Positions 7,454 through 13,666 of a stretch of DNA of 15,450 nucleotides are shown here, one piece after another (positions within the stretch are counted from its first letter, which is position 1; the number at the start of each line of letters is the position of its first letter). Source of the DNA: CAXSEF01 sp964236535 (GTDB taxonomy: Bacteria > Pseudomonadota > Alphaproteobacteria > Acetobacterales > Acetobacteraceae); the NCBI GenBank assembly GCA_964236535.1, contig CAXSEF010000080.1, forward strand, positions 1-15,450. The letters run 5' to 3'. The notes under the pieces were generated by a model. The model was not told where the DNA came from, did no database searches, and saw only the letters and a program-made list of their open reading frames with translations. The position numbers and the translations under genes were made by a program.

Positions 7454-8433
7454 CGACCGTCTCTTACCCGGAGGGCCGCGTCCGGGAGAGACTCGTCGCA
7501 GCTCATCTCGGCCGCCATCGGGGGGCCGCCGCGGGCCGACACGGTCCGCAGCAGTGCCTCGGCCGCCTGCAGCACGGCGTCCGTGCGTAGCGCCCCGATT
7601 TCCGCCGCGCCGGGTGGCCCGTCGGCCTCCACCGCGACCGCCCAGCGGCCGGACGGCGCGTACTCCGAAGCCGGCGTCGGCCCGAACAGCCCCAGCGTCG
7701 GGGTGCCGGCCGCGGCCGCCAGATGCATCAGGCCAGAGTCGTTACCCACGAACAGGCAGCACCGCCCAAGGCACGCCGCTGCAGCTGGCAGCGCGAGCCG
7801 CCCCACCAGGTCCGCCGCCCCAGGCAGTGCGGCAAGCAGCGGGGCCGCCATTGCCCGCTCAGCCTCTCCGGGACCGCCGAATACTGCCACCCGCGCCCCC
7901 GGCCGGGTCGCGAGCAGCGCCCGGGCTAGCAAGGCGAAGCGTTCCGCCGGCCACACCTTGCCCGCCCAGTTTGCCGTTGGCCCGAGCCCGATCCAGCCCT
8001 CGCCGGGCAGCAGTGCCGCTGCCGCCACGCGGTCTGCCTCGCCGGTCCAAGCCACCGGAAGCGGCGCCGGGTCGAGGCCCAGCACCCCCGCCAAATGTCT
8101 CAGCCGGTGCCCCGGCCGGCGCCCGCCGCGCATCACCCTCCGCCGGCGCGCCGGCAGCAGAAATGAGAGCGCGGAGCCGCGCAGGTCGACCACCAAGTCC
8201 CACCACGTGATCGCGGTGCGCGCCCACAGCACGAGCCAGTGGGCGTCGTGCCGCCGCTTCTCTACCAGCAGCGTCGCCTCGCGCTGCGGCATGCGTTCAA
8301 ATATGCCCGCGGCGACCGGGCCGCAGGCGACTGTGATCCGCGCCTCGGGGTACGTTCGGATCAAGTGGTCGAGCAGCCCGGTCGAGAGCACGGCGTCGCC
8401 GATGCGGGTCGCGGTGAGGAACAGGATGCGCAT
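7450..8433 (-). CDS. GT9 glycosyltransferase (ADP-heptose:LPS heptosyltransferase family)
   Basis: A 327-aa member of family GT9, cytoplasmic enzymes that add heptose or a related sugar to the inner core of lipopolysaccharide. RIGDAVLSTGLL (10-21) is the N-terminal family motif, GLGPTANWAGKVWP (149-162) the central donor-site segment, and FVGNDSGLMHLAAAAGTPTLG (228-248 region) the C-terminal signature. I chose ATG 8433 (MRILFLTATRIGD) because family members begin there; an in-frame ATG at 8478 would add 15 unrelated residues, and neither start has a strong ribosome binding site. The stop overlaps the GTG of the next transferase. hldD, which completes ADP-heptose synthesis, is 1.5 kb away on the other strand, consistent with a heptose-containing core. 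WaaC and WaaF cannot be told apart here, so no symbol is given. Confidence 0.9.
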   Translation of the reverse strand: MRILFLTATRIGDAVLSTGLLDHLIRTYPEARITVACGPVAAGIFERMPQREATLLVEKRRHDAHWLVLWARTAITWWDLVVDLRGSALSFLLPARRRRVMRGGRRPGHRLRHLAGVLGLDPAPLPVAWTGEADRVAAAALLPGEGWIGLGPTANWAGKVWPAERFALLARALLATRPGARVAVFGGPGEAERAMAAPLLAALPGAADLVGRLALPAAAACLGRCCLFVGNDSGLMHLAAAAGTPTLGLFGPTPASEYAPSGRWAVAVEADGPPGAAEIGALRTDAVLQAAEALLRTVSARGGPPMAAEMSCDESLPDAALRVRDGR

Positions 8434-8621
8434 GGCGGCGGCATGTAGCACACACAAGGCAAGGTGAGGCCAGGGCACTGGCCTGGATCCCGCTTCGAGA
8501 TCTGGAGGATGCTAGCGTCTCGCACCAGGGCCTGGTGGCCCGGCGGGAGGCGGCGAGCGGAGGCTGCGACGTCGCGGCTGCCTCCCTTGCCTCACCCGGC
8601 GGCGGCGCCCACCTGAGCGTC
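8434..8621. promoter_or_regulatory. Divergent intergenic region with two hairpins
   Basis: The region separates the minus-strand glycan operon from the plus-strand ygfZ-like gene, so it must serve both directions. It holds a perfect 7-bp hairpin AGGCCAG/CTGGCCT with a 4-base loop (8467-8484) and a near-continuous palindrome CACCAGG-G-CCTGGTG (8523-8537). No confident -10/-35 pair was found. The transcription start sites are unknown. Confidence 0.4.
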
Positions 8622-9485
8622 ATGACCATCCTCGCTCTCCTGCTCGATCGCGCCGTGCTTGCCGTCACCGGGCCGGACCGCGTCGCTTTCCTGCAGGGCC
8701 TTGTCTCGAATGATGTGGCGCAGGCCGCATCTGGCCGTGCGGTATGGGCGGCGTTGCTCACTCCGCAGGGCAAGTGGCTCGCCGACTTCTTCATCCTTTC
8801 CGATGGCGAGCGCCTGCTGCTGGACTGTGAGGCGGCGCAGATCGACGACTTGGCTCGACGCCTACTGCGCTACCGCCTCCGTGCAAAGGCTGTAGTCGAG
8901 TCTGCCGAACTGGCGGTTCACGTCGCCTGGAACCCTGCCGCGCCGGGCCCTTCGCCCGAGGTTCCGCCTGGCACTGTCGCCGCCCCCGACCCGCGGCTAC
9001 CCGAAGCAGGCTGGCGCATGCTTGCCCCGGCTCCCCTGGCAGCACCCGACGACGGCGCCTGGGACAGCCACCGCCTGCGTCTCGGCTTGCCCAACGGCTC
9101 GTGCGATCTGGAGGCAGATAAGACCGTGCTGCTGGAGGCCGGCTTCGACGAGCTGTCAGGTATCTCATGGACCAAGGGCTGCTACATGGGCCAGGAGCTG
9201 ACCGCGCGCACCCGGTATCGCGGTCTGCTCAAGCGCCGCCTGGTTCCGGTCGGCGCTTGTGACGGCGCTACGCTGCCGCCGCCTGGCACCCCGGTCCTGC
9301 GTGACGGGACCGAGGTCGGCAGCATGCGCTCCGGCCGCGAAGGTCTAGGCCTTGCCCTTCTACGTCTCGATGCGCTGCACAGCACCCTGCGTAGCGGCGC
9401 TGTGACCATGGCGCCTCATATCCCCGGTTGGATGAATTTGCCTACAAAGGAAGGGCAAACCTCAACGTCAAACTCGGAAAGCTGA
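8622..9485 (+). CDS. ygfZ: YgfZ/GcvT-domain folate-binding protein (Fe-S cluster maintenance)
   Basis: A 287-aa protein with the YgfZ signature KGCYMGQE at residues 185-192, followed by LTARTRYRG. The N-terminal GcvT-like part carries LAVTGPDRVAFLQGLVSNDV (13-32) and LTPQGKWLADFFI (46-58). Family members bind tetrahydrofolate and help assemble or repair some [4Fe-4S] enzymes; they are not glycine cleavage T proteins, from which they differ by short length and this Cys motif. I start it at ATG 8622, where homology begins. A longer in-frame ATG at 8535 adds 29 low-complexity residues that run through the 8523-8537 palindrome and is less likely. The ribosome binding site is weak. It stands alone and converges on ubiK. 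Confidence 0.9.
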   Translation: MTILALLLDRAVLAVTGPDRVAFLQGLVSNDVAQAASGRAVWAALLTPQGKWLADFFILSDGERLLLDCEAAQIDDLARRLLRYRLRAKAVVESAELAVHVAWNPAAPGPSPEVPPGTVAAPDPRLPEAGWRMLAPAPLAAPDDGAWDSHRLRLGLPNGSCDLEADKTVLLEAGFDELSGISWTKGCYMGQELTARTRYRGLLKRRLVPVGACDGATLPPPGTPVLRDGTEVGSMRSGREGLGLALLRLDALHSTLRSGAVTMAPHIPGWMNLPTKEGQTSTSNSES

Positions 9486-9501
9486 GACGCATCAGGCCCG
9501 G

Positions 9502-9574
9502 AAGCCAAAGCCGTCTAACCAGGGACGGTCGTCCAGGGTGGCTCGTCCTGGTGGACAGTGTAACGCCTTGGCTT
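9502..9574. terminator. Nested inverted repeat between convergent genes
   Basis: The outer arms AAGCCAAAGCCGT (9502-9514) and ACGCCTTGGCTT (9563-9574) pair with one or two irregularities. Inside them ACCAGGGACG (9518-9527) pairs with CGTCCTGGT (9544-9552). The structure lies between the stop of the ygfZ-like gene (9485) and the stop of ubiK (9586). A bidirectional termination or mRNA 3'-end role is plausible. There is no T run, so factor-independent termination is doubtful; it may be a REP-like repeat. Confidence 0.45.
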
Positions 9575-9585
9575 GCTGCCTCGTC

Positions 9586-9885
9586 TCAATCCACCAGCGG
9601 CGGGAGGTCATCCTCCGGGTCAAGCTGTCCCAGTTCTAGCGCCGCCACCCGGGCCTCTAGTACTGCAACCCGCTCTTCGGCTGCCTCCTGTCCGATACGC
9701 GCATTGGCTGCCAATTCAGAGATTGCCTCCAACTCCTCCCGCCTCACCAGGTCGAGCCGGCGAATCACCTCGTCGACCCGAGCCCGCGCAACAGCCTCCA
9801 TCTCGTCACGCATCCCGCTCAGCGCGGAAAATGCACCTCCCGCAAGGCCGGCAAGGTCGTCGAACAGGCGGGGGCGGTCGGTCAT
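9586..9885 (-). CDS. ubiK: UbiK-type ubiquinone biosynthesis accessory factor (BMFP domain)
   Basis: A 99-aa protein with the BMFP layout: an N-terminal amphipathic segment, FDDLAGLAGGAFSALSGM at 8-25, then a heptad-rich region ending in EERVAVLEARVAALE (about 70-84) that should form a trimeric coiled coil, and an acidic tail. In enterobacteria UbiK binds membrane lipid and the UbiJ factor and supports aerobic ubiquinone synthesis. In alphaproteobacteria the role is inferred from homology. The start is ATG 9885, with CAGGAG upstream. An in-frame ATG at 10071 is rejected because it would run through the divergent promoter and hldD. The gene is divergent from hldD (64 bp apart). Confidence 0.85.
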   Translation of the reverse strand: MTDRPRLFDDLAGLAGGAFSALSGMRDEMEAVARARVDEVIRRLDLVRREELEAISELAANARIGQEAAEERVAVLEARVAALELGQLDPEDDLPPLVD

Positions 9886-9935
9886 GGCAGAGGCTCCTGA
9901 ACTGCTTGGGACTATGTGGGCGCGCCACGCGTACG

Positions 9936-9941
9936 TATAAG
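9936..9941 (+). promoter_or_regulatory. Possible -10 element of hldD with very short leader
   Basis: TATAAG lies only 8 bases before the hldD ATG (9950), and there is no Shine-Dalgarno sequence in between. If used, transcription would begin at or within a few bases of the start codon, giving a leaderless mRNA. No good -35 hexamer is found at the usual 16-18 base spacing, so this is tentative. Confidence 0.25.
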
Positions 9942-9949
9942 CTCGTCCG

Positions 9950-11011
9950 ATGATCGTGGTCACCGGCGGCGCAGGGTTCATTGGGTCGTGCCTCAACGCA
10001 GCGCTCGCCGCACAGGGCCGGCGAACCGCGATTGTGGACTGGCTCGGCGCCGACGAGAAGTGGCGTAACATCGCCGCCTGTCCGCCCGCCCGTCTCGTCA
10101 GCCCGGAGCTGCTGGATGTGTTCCTTCAGGCCAGCCTGCAGGAGGGCCTTCGGGCCGATCTTCGGGCAACACTGCTTGCGCCCGACGATTACGACGAGGA
10201 CACAAAGCTGCGTCTGGACGACGAGCCGATCGAGGCTATCGTTCATCTCGGCGCCATCAGCGAGACTACCGCGACCGACGCCGACCTGGTCTGGCGCACC
10301 AATGTGGAGCTGCCACTGCGACTGTGGCATTGGTGCGCTGAGCATCGGGTGCCATTCCTGTACGCGTCCTCGGCTGCGACCTATGGCGACGGATCCGCCG
10401 GCTTCGACGACGACCCAACGCTGCTGAAGCGCCTCAAGCCGCTGAACCTCTACGGCTGGTCCAAGCACGTCTTCGACCTTCGCGTCATGGAGATGCTGGC
10501 ACGCTGCCAGCCGGCGCCGCCGCAATGGGCCGGGCTCAAGTTCTTCAACGTCTACGGCCCTAACGAGTACCACAAGGGCCGGATGACCTCGGTGGTTAAG
10601 GTCAAGTTCGACGAGATCTCCGCGGGCGGCCCGGCCCGGCTGTTCCGCTCCGATCGCCCCGGCCTCGCAGACGGCGCTCAGCGACGCGACTTCATCTGGG
10701 TCGGCGATGTCGTCGACATCATGCTGTGGCTGCTTGACACGCCAACGGTGTCCGGATTGTTCAACTGCGGTACCGGCACCGCGCGGTCCTACCTCGACCT
10801 GGCGCATGCGGTCTGCGACGCCGCGGGCCGTCCGCGCCAGGTGGAGTTCATCGACATGCCGGCGACGCTGCGCGGCCAGTATCAGTCTCGCACCGAGGCC
10901 ATGATCGATCGGTTGCGCGCCGCCGGCTATGCGGGGCAGTTCACCCCGCTCGAGAACGGCATCCGCCGCTACGTGCAGGACCACCTGCGCGCCCTGTCCC
11001 CCTATCTCTAA
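9950..11011 (+). CDS. hldD: ADP-L-glycero-D-manno-heptose 6-epimerase
   Basis: A 353-aa extended short-chain dehydrogenase/reductase that converts ADP-D-glycero-D-manno-heptose to the L-glycero form for the lipopolysaccharide inner core. It has the NAD(P)-binding GGAGFIGS (6-13), the YASSAATYG serine strand (138-146), the catalytic YGWSK (168-172) and FFNVYGPNEYHKG (198-210), whose Lys corresponds to the second catalytic lysine region of the family. GAISETT (101-107) follows the Rossmann core. The product is about 40 residues longer than the E. coli enzyme (310 aa); part of this is a stretch of about 30 charged residues at 61-90, listed separately. There is no clear ribosome binding site. It is 71 bases upstream of lgt on the same strand. 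The heptose product fits the GT9 transferase nearby. Confidence 0.94.
   Translation: MIVVTGGAGFIGSCLNAALAAQGRRTAIVDWLGADEKWRNIAACPPARLVSPELLDVFLQASLQEGLRADLRATLLAPDDYDEDTKLRLDDEPIEAIVHLGAISETTATDADLVWRTNVELPLRLWHWCAEHRVPFLYASSAATYGDGSAGFDDDPTLLKRLKPLNLYGWSKHVFDLRVMEMLARCQPAPPQWAGLKFFNVYGPNEYHKGRMTSVVKVKFDEISAGGPARLFRSDRPGLADGAQRRDFIWVGDVVDIMLWLLDTPTVSGLFNCGTGTARSYLDLAHAVCDAAGRPRQVEFIDMPATLRGQYQSRTEAMIDRLRAAGYAGQFTPLENGIRRYVQDHLRALSPYL
10130..10219 (+). repeat. Charged in-frame insertion in hldD
   Basis: Residues 61-90 (ASLQEGLRADLRATLL followed by an acidic APDDYDEDTK stretch) sit between LLDVFL and the IEAIVHLGAISE strand. In homologues I recall these are separated by only a few residues. 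The frame is preserved and all catalytic motifs are intact. The limits are estimated. I see no repeated DNA within the window that matches it. Confidence 0.4.
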
Positions 11012-11082
11012 GGCGCGAGACCGATGCTGCCCAACCCAGCTTCTCCGACACACCGGCCACGCCTAATGGCGACGCAACACTG

Positions 11083-11934
11083 ATGCTGCCGGTGCTGATG
11101 TTCCCGCAATTCGACCCGGTGCTGCTGCACCTCGGGCCTCTGCAGATCCGCTGGTATGCACTCGCCTACATCACCAGCCTGCTGATCGGCTGGCGGATGA
11201 TGCGCCGCCTCTCGCTGCGCACCCCTGCCGTCGCCACTGACCTGCAGACCGACGATTTCCTCACCTGGGCGACGCTCGGCGTCGTGCTCGGCGGGCGCAT
11301 CGGCTACGTGCTGTTCTACCAGCCGGAGCTATACGTTGCCCACCCGTTCGACGCGGTCGCGGTCTGGCAGGGCGGTATGAGCTTTCACGGCGGCATGCTC
11401 GGCGTGGTCTGCGCTCTGGTCATTTACACTTGGCGGCAGCGCATACCGCTATTGGGCTTTGCGGACCGCTTGGCCGTGGTCACGCCGATCGGCCTTGGTC
11501 TCGGCCGCGTCGCAAACTTTATCAACGGCGAATTGTGGGGCCGGCCAGCGCCGGGCTGGTTGCCTTGGGCGATGATCTTCCCCAATGGGGGCACAGTCCC
11601 GCGCCATCCAAGCCAGCTCTACCAGGCGCTGCTGGAAGGATTGGTGCTTTTCCTGGTACTATGGGCCTGCGCATCACGCCAATACATCCGCGCGCGGTTC
11701 GGGCTGCTCACGGGGATTTTTCTGGCCGGATACGGCGTCGCACGAATCGCTGGCGAGTTTTTCCGGCAGCCGGATCCGTTCCTCGGCTATCTGTGGGATG
11801 GAGCCACGATGGGCCAGCTGTTGTCCGTGCCGATGGTGCTGGCCGGGCTGGCGCTTGCCGGCTGGGCGTTGCGCCGGCCTGCCGCCGGTCCGGTCAAGAC
11901 GCTCGCAAATCCCGCCGCGCTGCCCGCACCTTGA
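11083..11934 (+). CDS. lgt: Prolipoprotein diacylglyceryl transferase
   Basis: A 283-aa polytopic inner-membrane protein with about seven hydrophobic segments. It transfers the diacylglyceryl group of phosphatidylglycerol to the lipobox cysteine of pre-prolipoproteins. IRWYALAYI (22-30), FHGG (101-104; essential His region), the Lgt signature GRVANFINGELWGRP (141-155) and RHPSQLYQALLEG (174-186) are all present. I start it at ATG 11083, whose A is also the last base of a 19-codon upstream frame; an ATG at 11098 is possible. No Shine-Dalgarno sequence is visible. The stop overlaps a TTG of the next gene. A predicted lipoprotein substrate is encoded 2.5 kb downstream in the same cluster. Confidence 0.96.
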   Translation: MLPVLMFPQFDPVLLHLGPLQIRWYALAYITSLLIGWRMMRRLSLRTPAVATDLQTDDFLTWATLGVVLGGRIGYVLFYQPELYVAHPFDAVAVWQGGMSFHGGMLGVVCALVIYTWRQRIPLLGFADRLAVVTPIGLGLGRVANFINGELWGRPAPGWLPWAMIFPNGGTVPRHPSQLYQALLEGLVLFLVLWACASRQYIRARFGLLTGIFLAGYGVARIAGEFFRQPDPFLGYLWDGATMGQLLSVPMVLAGLALAGWALRRPAAGPVKTLANPAALPAP

Positions 11935-12545
11935 CCCTGCAGGTTGAAGTGACAATCGGCCTGGAGTCCGCCCACGGCACAGGCGTTGACGCTCTGCTGC
12001 GCCACTCAGACGAGCTGTCCGCCGCGTTATACCCGCCGGAGCACCGTTATCCCGCTAATGCCGACGCCCTCTCCGGCCCCGCCGCCAGGCTGCTCGTCGC
12101 ACGCGCCTGGGCTAGCAGTGGGTGGCTCGCACCCGCAGGTTCAGACCCGCCGGCTCAAGCGGGGCGCAGCCGCGGGACGCCGTCCGCGTCCGGTCCGCCG
12201 CACACCGTGTGCCGAACGGAGCCGGGGCGTGGCGCCGCTCTCGGCTGCGTCGGGCTGCTGCTGCACGAAGGCTACGGCGAGCTGAAGCGGCTGATCGTAG
12301 CACCTGAGGCGCGCGGGCTCGGCATCGGCCGCGCCCTGATGGGCGCAGTCGAGGCCACGGCACGCCGCGAGGGCTTGTCGGTGCTGCGCCTGGAAACGGG
12401 TCCGGGCAACGTCCACGCACTGGCGCTTTACCGCGAGGCCGGCTGGACCTCGTGCGACCCGTTCGGCGACTACCGGCCAAATCCATTCAGCCTGTTCCTG
12501 GAGCGCCGCTTGCCCGCGACGGCGGCTGCGGGATCTCTCGCATGA
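11931..12545 (+). CDS. GNAT family N-acetyltransferase with an internal insertion
   Basis: A 204-aa protein with the Gcn5-related acetyltransferase core. GELKRLIVAPEARGLGIGRAL (116-136) contains the acetyl-CoA pyrophosphate-binding RGxGxG/A loop, followed by RLETG (153-157), ALALYREAGW (163-172) and FGDYRPNPFSLFLE (178-191). The substrate is unknown; a small amine or protein N-terminus is typical. I place the start at TTG 11931 because its TTGA overlap with the lgt stop matches the other junctions of this cluster and the first residues (TLQVEV) suit a first beta strand. GTG 11949, with AGG upstream, is the alternative (198 aa). The stop overlaps the next ATG (ATGA). About 38 extra low-complexity residues lie between the second and third core strands. 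Confidence 0.85.
   Translation: MTLQVEVTIGLESAHGTGVDALLRHSDELSAALYPPEHRYPANADALSGPAARLLVARAWASSGWLAPAGSDPPAQAGRSRGTPSASGPPHTVCRTEPGRGAALGCVGLLLHEGYGELKRLIVAPEARGLGIGRALMGAVEATARREGLSVLRLETGPGNVHALALYREAGWTSCDPFGDYRPNPFSLFLERRLPATAAAGSLA
12114..12233. repeat. In-frame insertion in the GNAT gene
   Basis: The segment encodes roughly residues 62-99, rich in Ser, Gly, Pro, Ala and Arg, between LLVARAW and GAALGCVGLLLHEGY, which in ordinary members of this family are separated by a short turn. The right boundary (12206-12233) matches 22 of 28 bases at 6601-6628, on the boundary of the GT4 insertion. The limits are approximate. It is probably a flexible surface loop in the protein. Confidence 0.4.
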
Positions 12546-13666
12546 CACCGTCACCGGCGGACGCCCCTGAACCACTGTCCGAGGACCAGGGCGCGCCGCC
12601 TTCGACACACCACGCGCGGCCTGCTTCCGGAGCCCCGACCAGTGAACGCCTCGACGCCTTCATGGCTCGGGCCAACGCCGCATATTACGCCGCCCGCGAC
12701 CCATTTGCCGACTTCACCACCGCGCCGGAGATTGCCCAGGTCTTTGGCGAGTTGCTCGGCGCCTGGGCCGCAGCGGCATGGGCCGAACTCGGGCGGCCGA
12801 ACCCGGTGCTGTTGGTCGAGCTTGGCCCCGGGCGAGGCACCCTGATGGCAGACGCGCTGCGCCTGATCGCCCGGGTTGCTCCGGACTTCGCCGCAGCACT
12901 GTGCCTGCATCTTGTGGAAACCTCGCCGCGACTGCGCGCCGTGCAGCAGGCGCGCCTGCCGGAGCCGTTCCGGGAGCGGGCCATCTGGCACGATGGCATC
13001 GACACCCTGCCCAATAGCCCGATGCTGCTGCTGGCCAACGAATTCCTGGACGCATTGCCGATCCGGCAGCTGGTCCGCCGCGGCCAGGTCTGGATGGAGC
13101 GACATGTCAAGGACGGCACCTTCACCGACCACCCTGCCGCCCCACTCGGGATCGACGCCCCCGACGGCGAAGTCGTCGAGCTTGGCGAGGCGGCGCAGTT
13201 CTTCGTCGCCAGCCTGGCGACGCGCATCGTCCGCGACGGCGGCGCCGCGCTGTTTCTTGACTACGGCGCCGCAGGGGCCGCCGTCGGCGAAAGCCTGCAG
13301 GCACTGCGCCACGGCCGTCCCGCCGACCCACTGGGCCAGCCAGGCAGCGCCGACCTCACCGCGCACGTGGATTTTGCCGGCCTAGCCGGAGCCGCCCGCG
13401 CGGCTGGCGCCGCCGCCTGGGGCCCGCTGGCGCAGGGCGCCTTCCTCACCCGGCTCGGCCTGCACGAACGCACCACGCGACTGTGCCGCGCAGCACCGGA
13501 GCAGCAGGTAACGCTGCGCGACGCCGCGTCCCGGCTGACTGACCCGGCCCGCATGGGCACTCTGTTTAAGGCACTCGCGATCACCCAGCGCACCGTCGCC
13601 GCGCCTGGCTTCGACCCGCTCCCCGCCGCCCCGCTGACCAACCCCCTCGTGGAGCCGCCTCTTTGA
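12542..13666 (+). CDS. MidA/NDUFAF7-like class I SAM-dependent methyltransferase
   Basis: A 374-aa protein of the family that includes mitochondrial NDUFAF7/MidA, which dimethylates an arginine of a complex I subunit during assembly. RDPFADFTTAPEIAQVFGELLG (52-73) is the family N-terminal signature, LVELGPGRGTLM (91-102) is SAM-binding motif I, NEFLDALPIRQ (166-176) follows, and LFLDYG lies near residue 240. The C-terminal LTDPARMGTLFKALAIT is also typical. The first 30 residues or so are Pro/Ala-rich and not conserved. The bacterial target is not established. The start is ATG 12542 (ATGA overlap with the GNAT stop), and the gene ends in a TTGA overlap with pgeF. Confidence 0.88.
   Translation: MTPSPADAPEPLSEDQGAPPSTHHARPASGAPTSERLDAFMARANAAYYAARDPFADFTTAPEIAQVFGELLGAWAAAAWAELGRPNPVLLVELGPGRGTLMADALRLIARVAPDFAAALCLHLVETSPRLRAVQQARLPEPFRERAIWHDGIDTLPNSPMLLLANEFLDALPIRQLVRRGQVWMERHVKDGTFTDHPAAPLGIDAPDGEVVELGEAAQFFVASLATRIVRDGGAALFLDYGAAGAAVGESLQALRHGRPADPLGQPGSADLTAHVDFAGLAGAARAAGAAAWGPLAQGAFLTRLGLHERTTRLCRAAPEQQVTLRDAASRLTDPARMGTLFKALAITQRTVAAPGFDPLPAAPLTNPLVEPPL

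Noticed and set aside
6551..8467. Long plus-strand open frame (638 codons) across the glycosyltransferase genes
   Set aside because: It is antisense to two well-supported glycosyltransferases with clear motifs. Its product is Arg/Pro/Ala-rich with no recognisable domain, as expected for a shadow frame in GC-rich DNA.
9806..11053. Minus-strand open frame (415 codons) opposite hldD and ubiK DNA
   Set aside because: HldD on the plus strand has all family motifs. The antisense product has the His/Arg/Gln-rich composition of a shadow.
12551..13366. Minus-strand open frame (271 codons) opposite the MidA-like methyltransferase
   Set aside because: It is a shadow of a gene with clear SAM-binding and family motifs.
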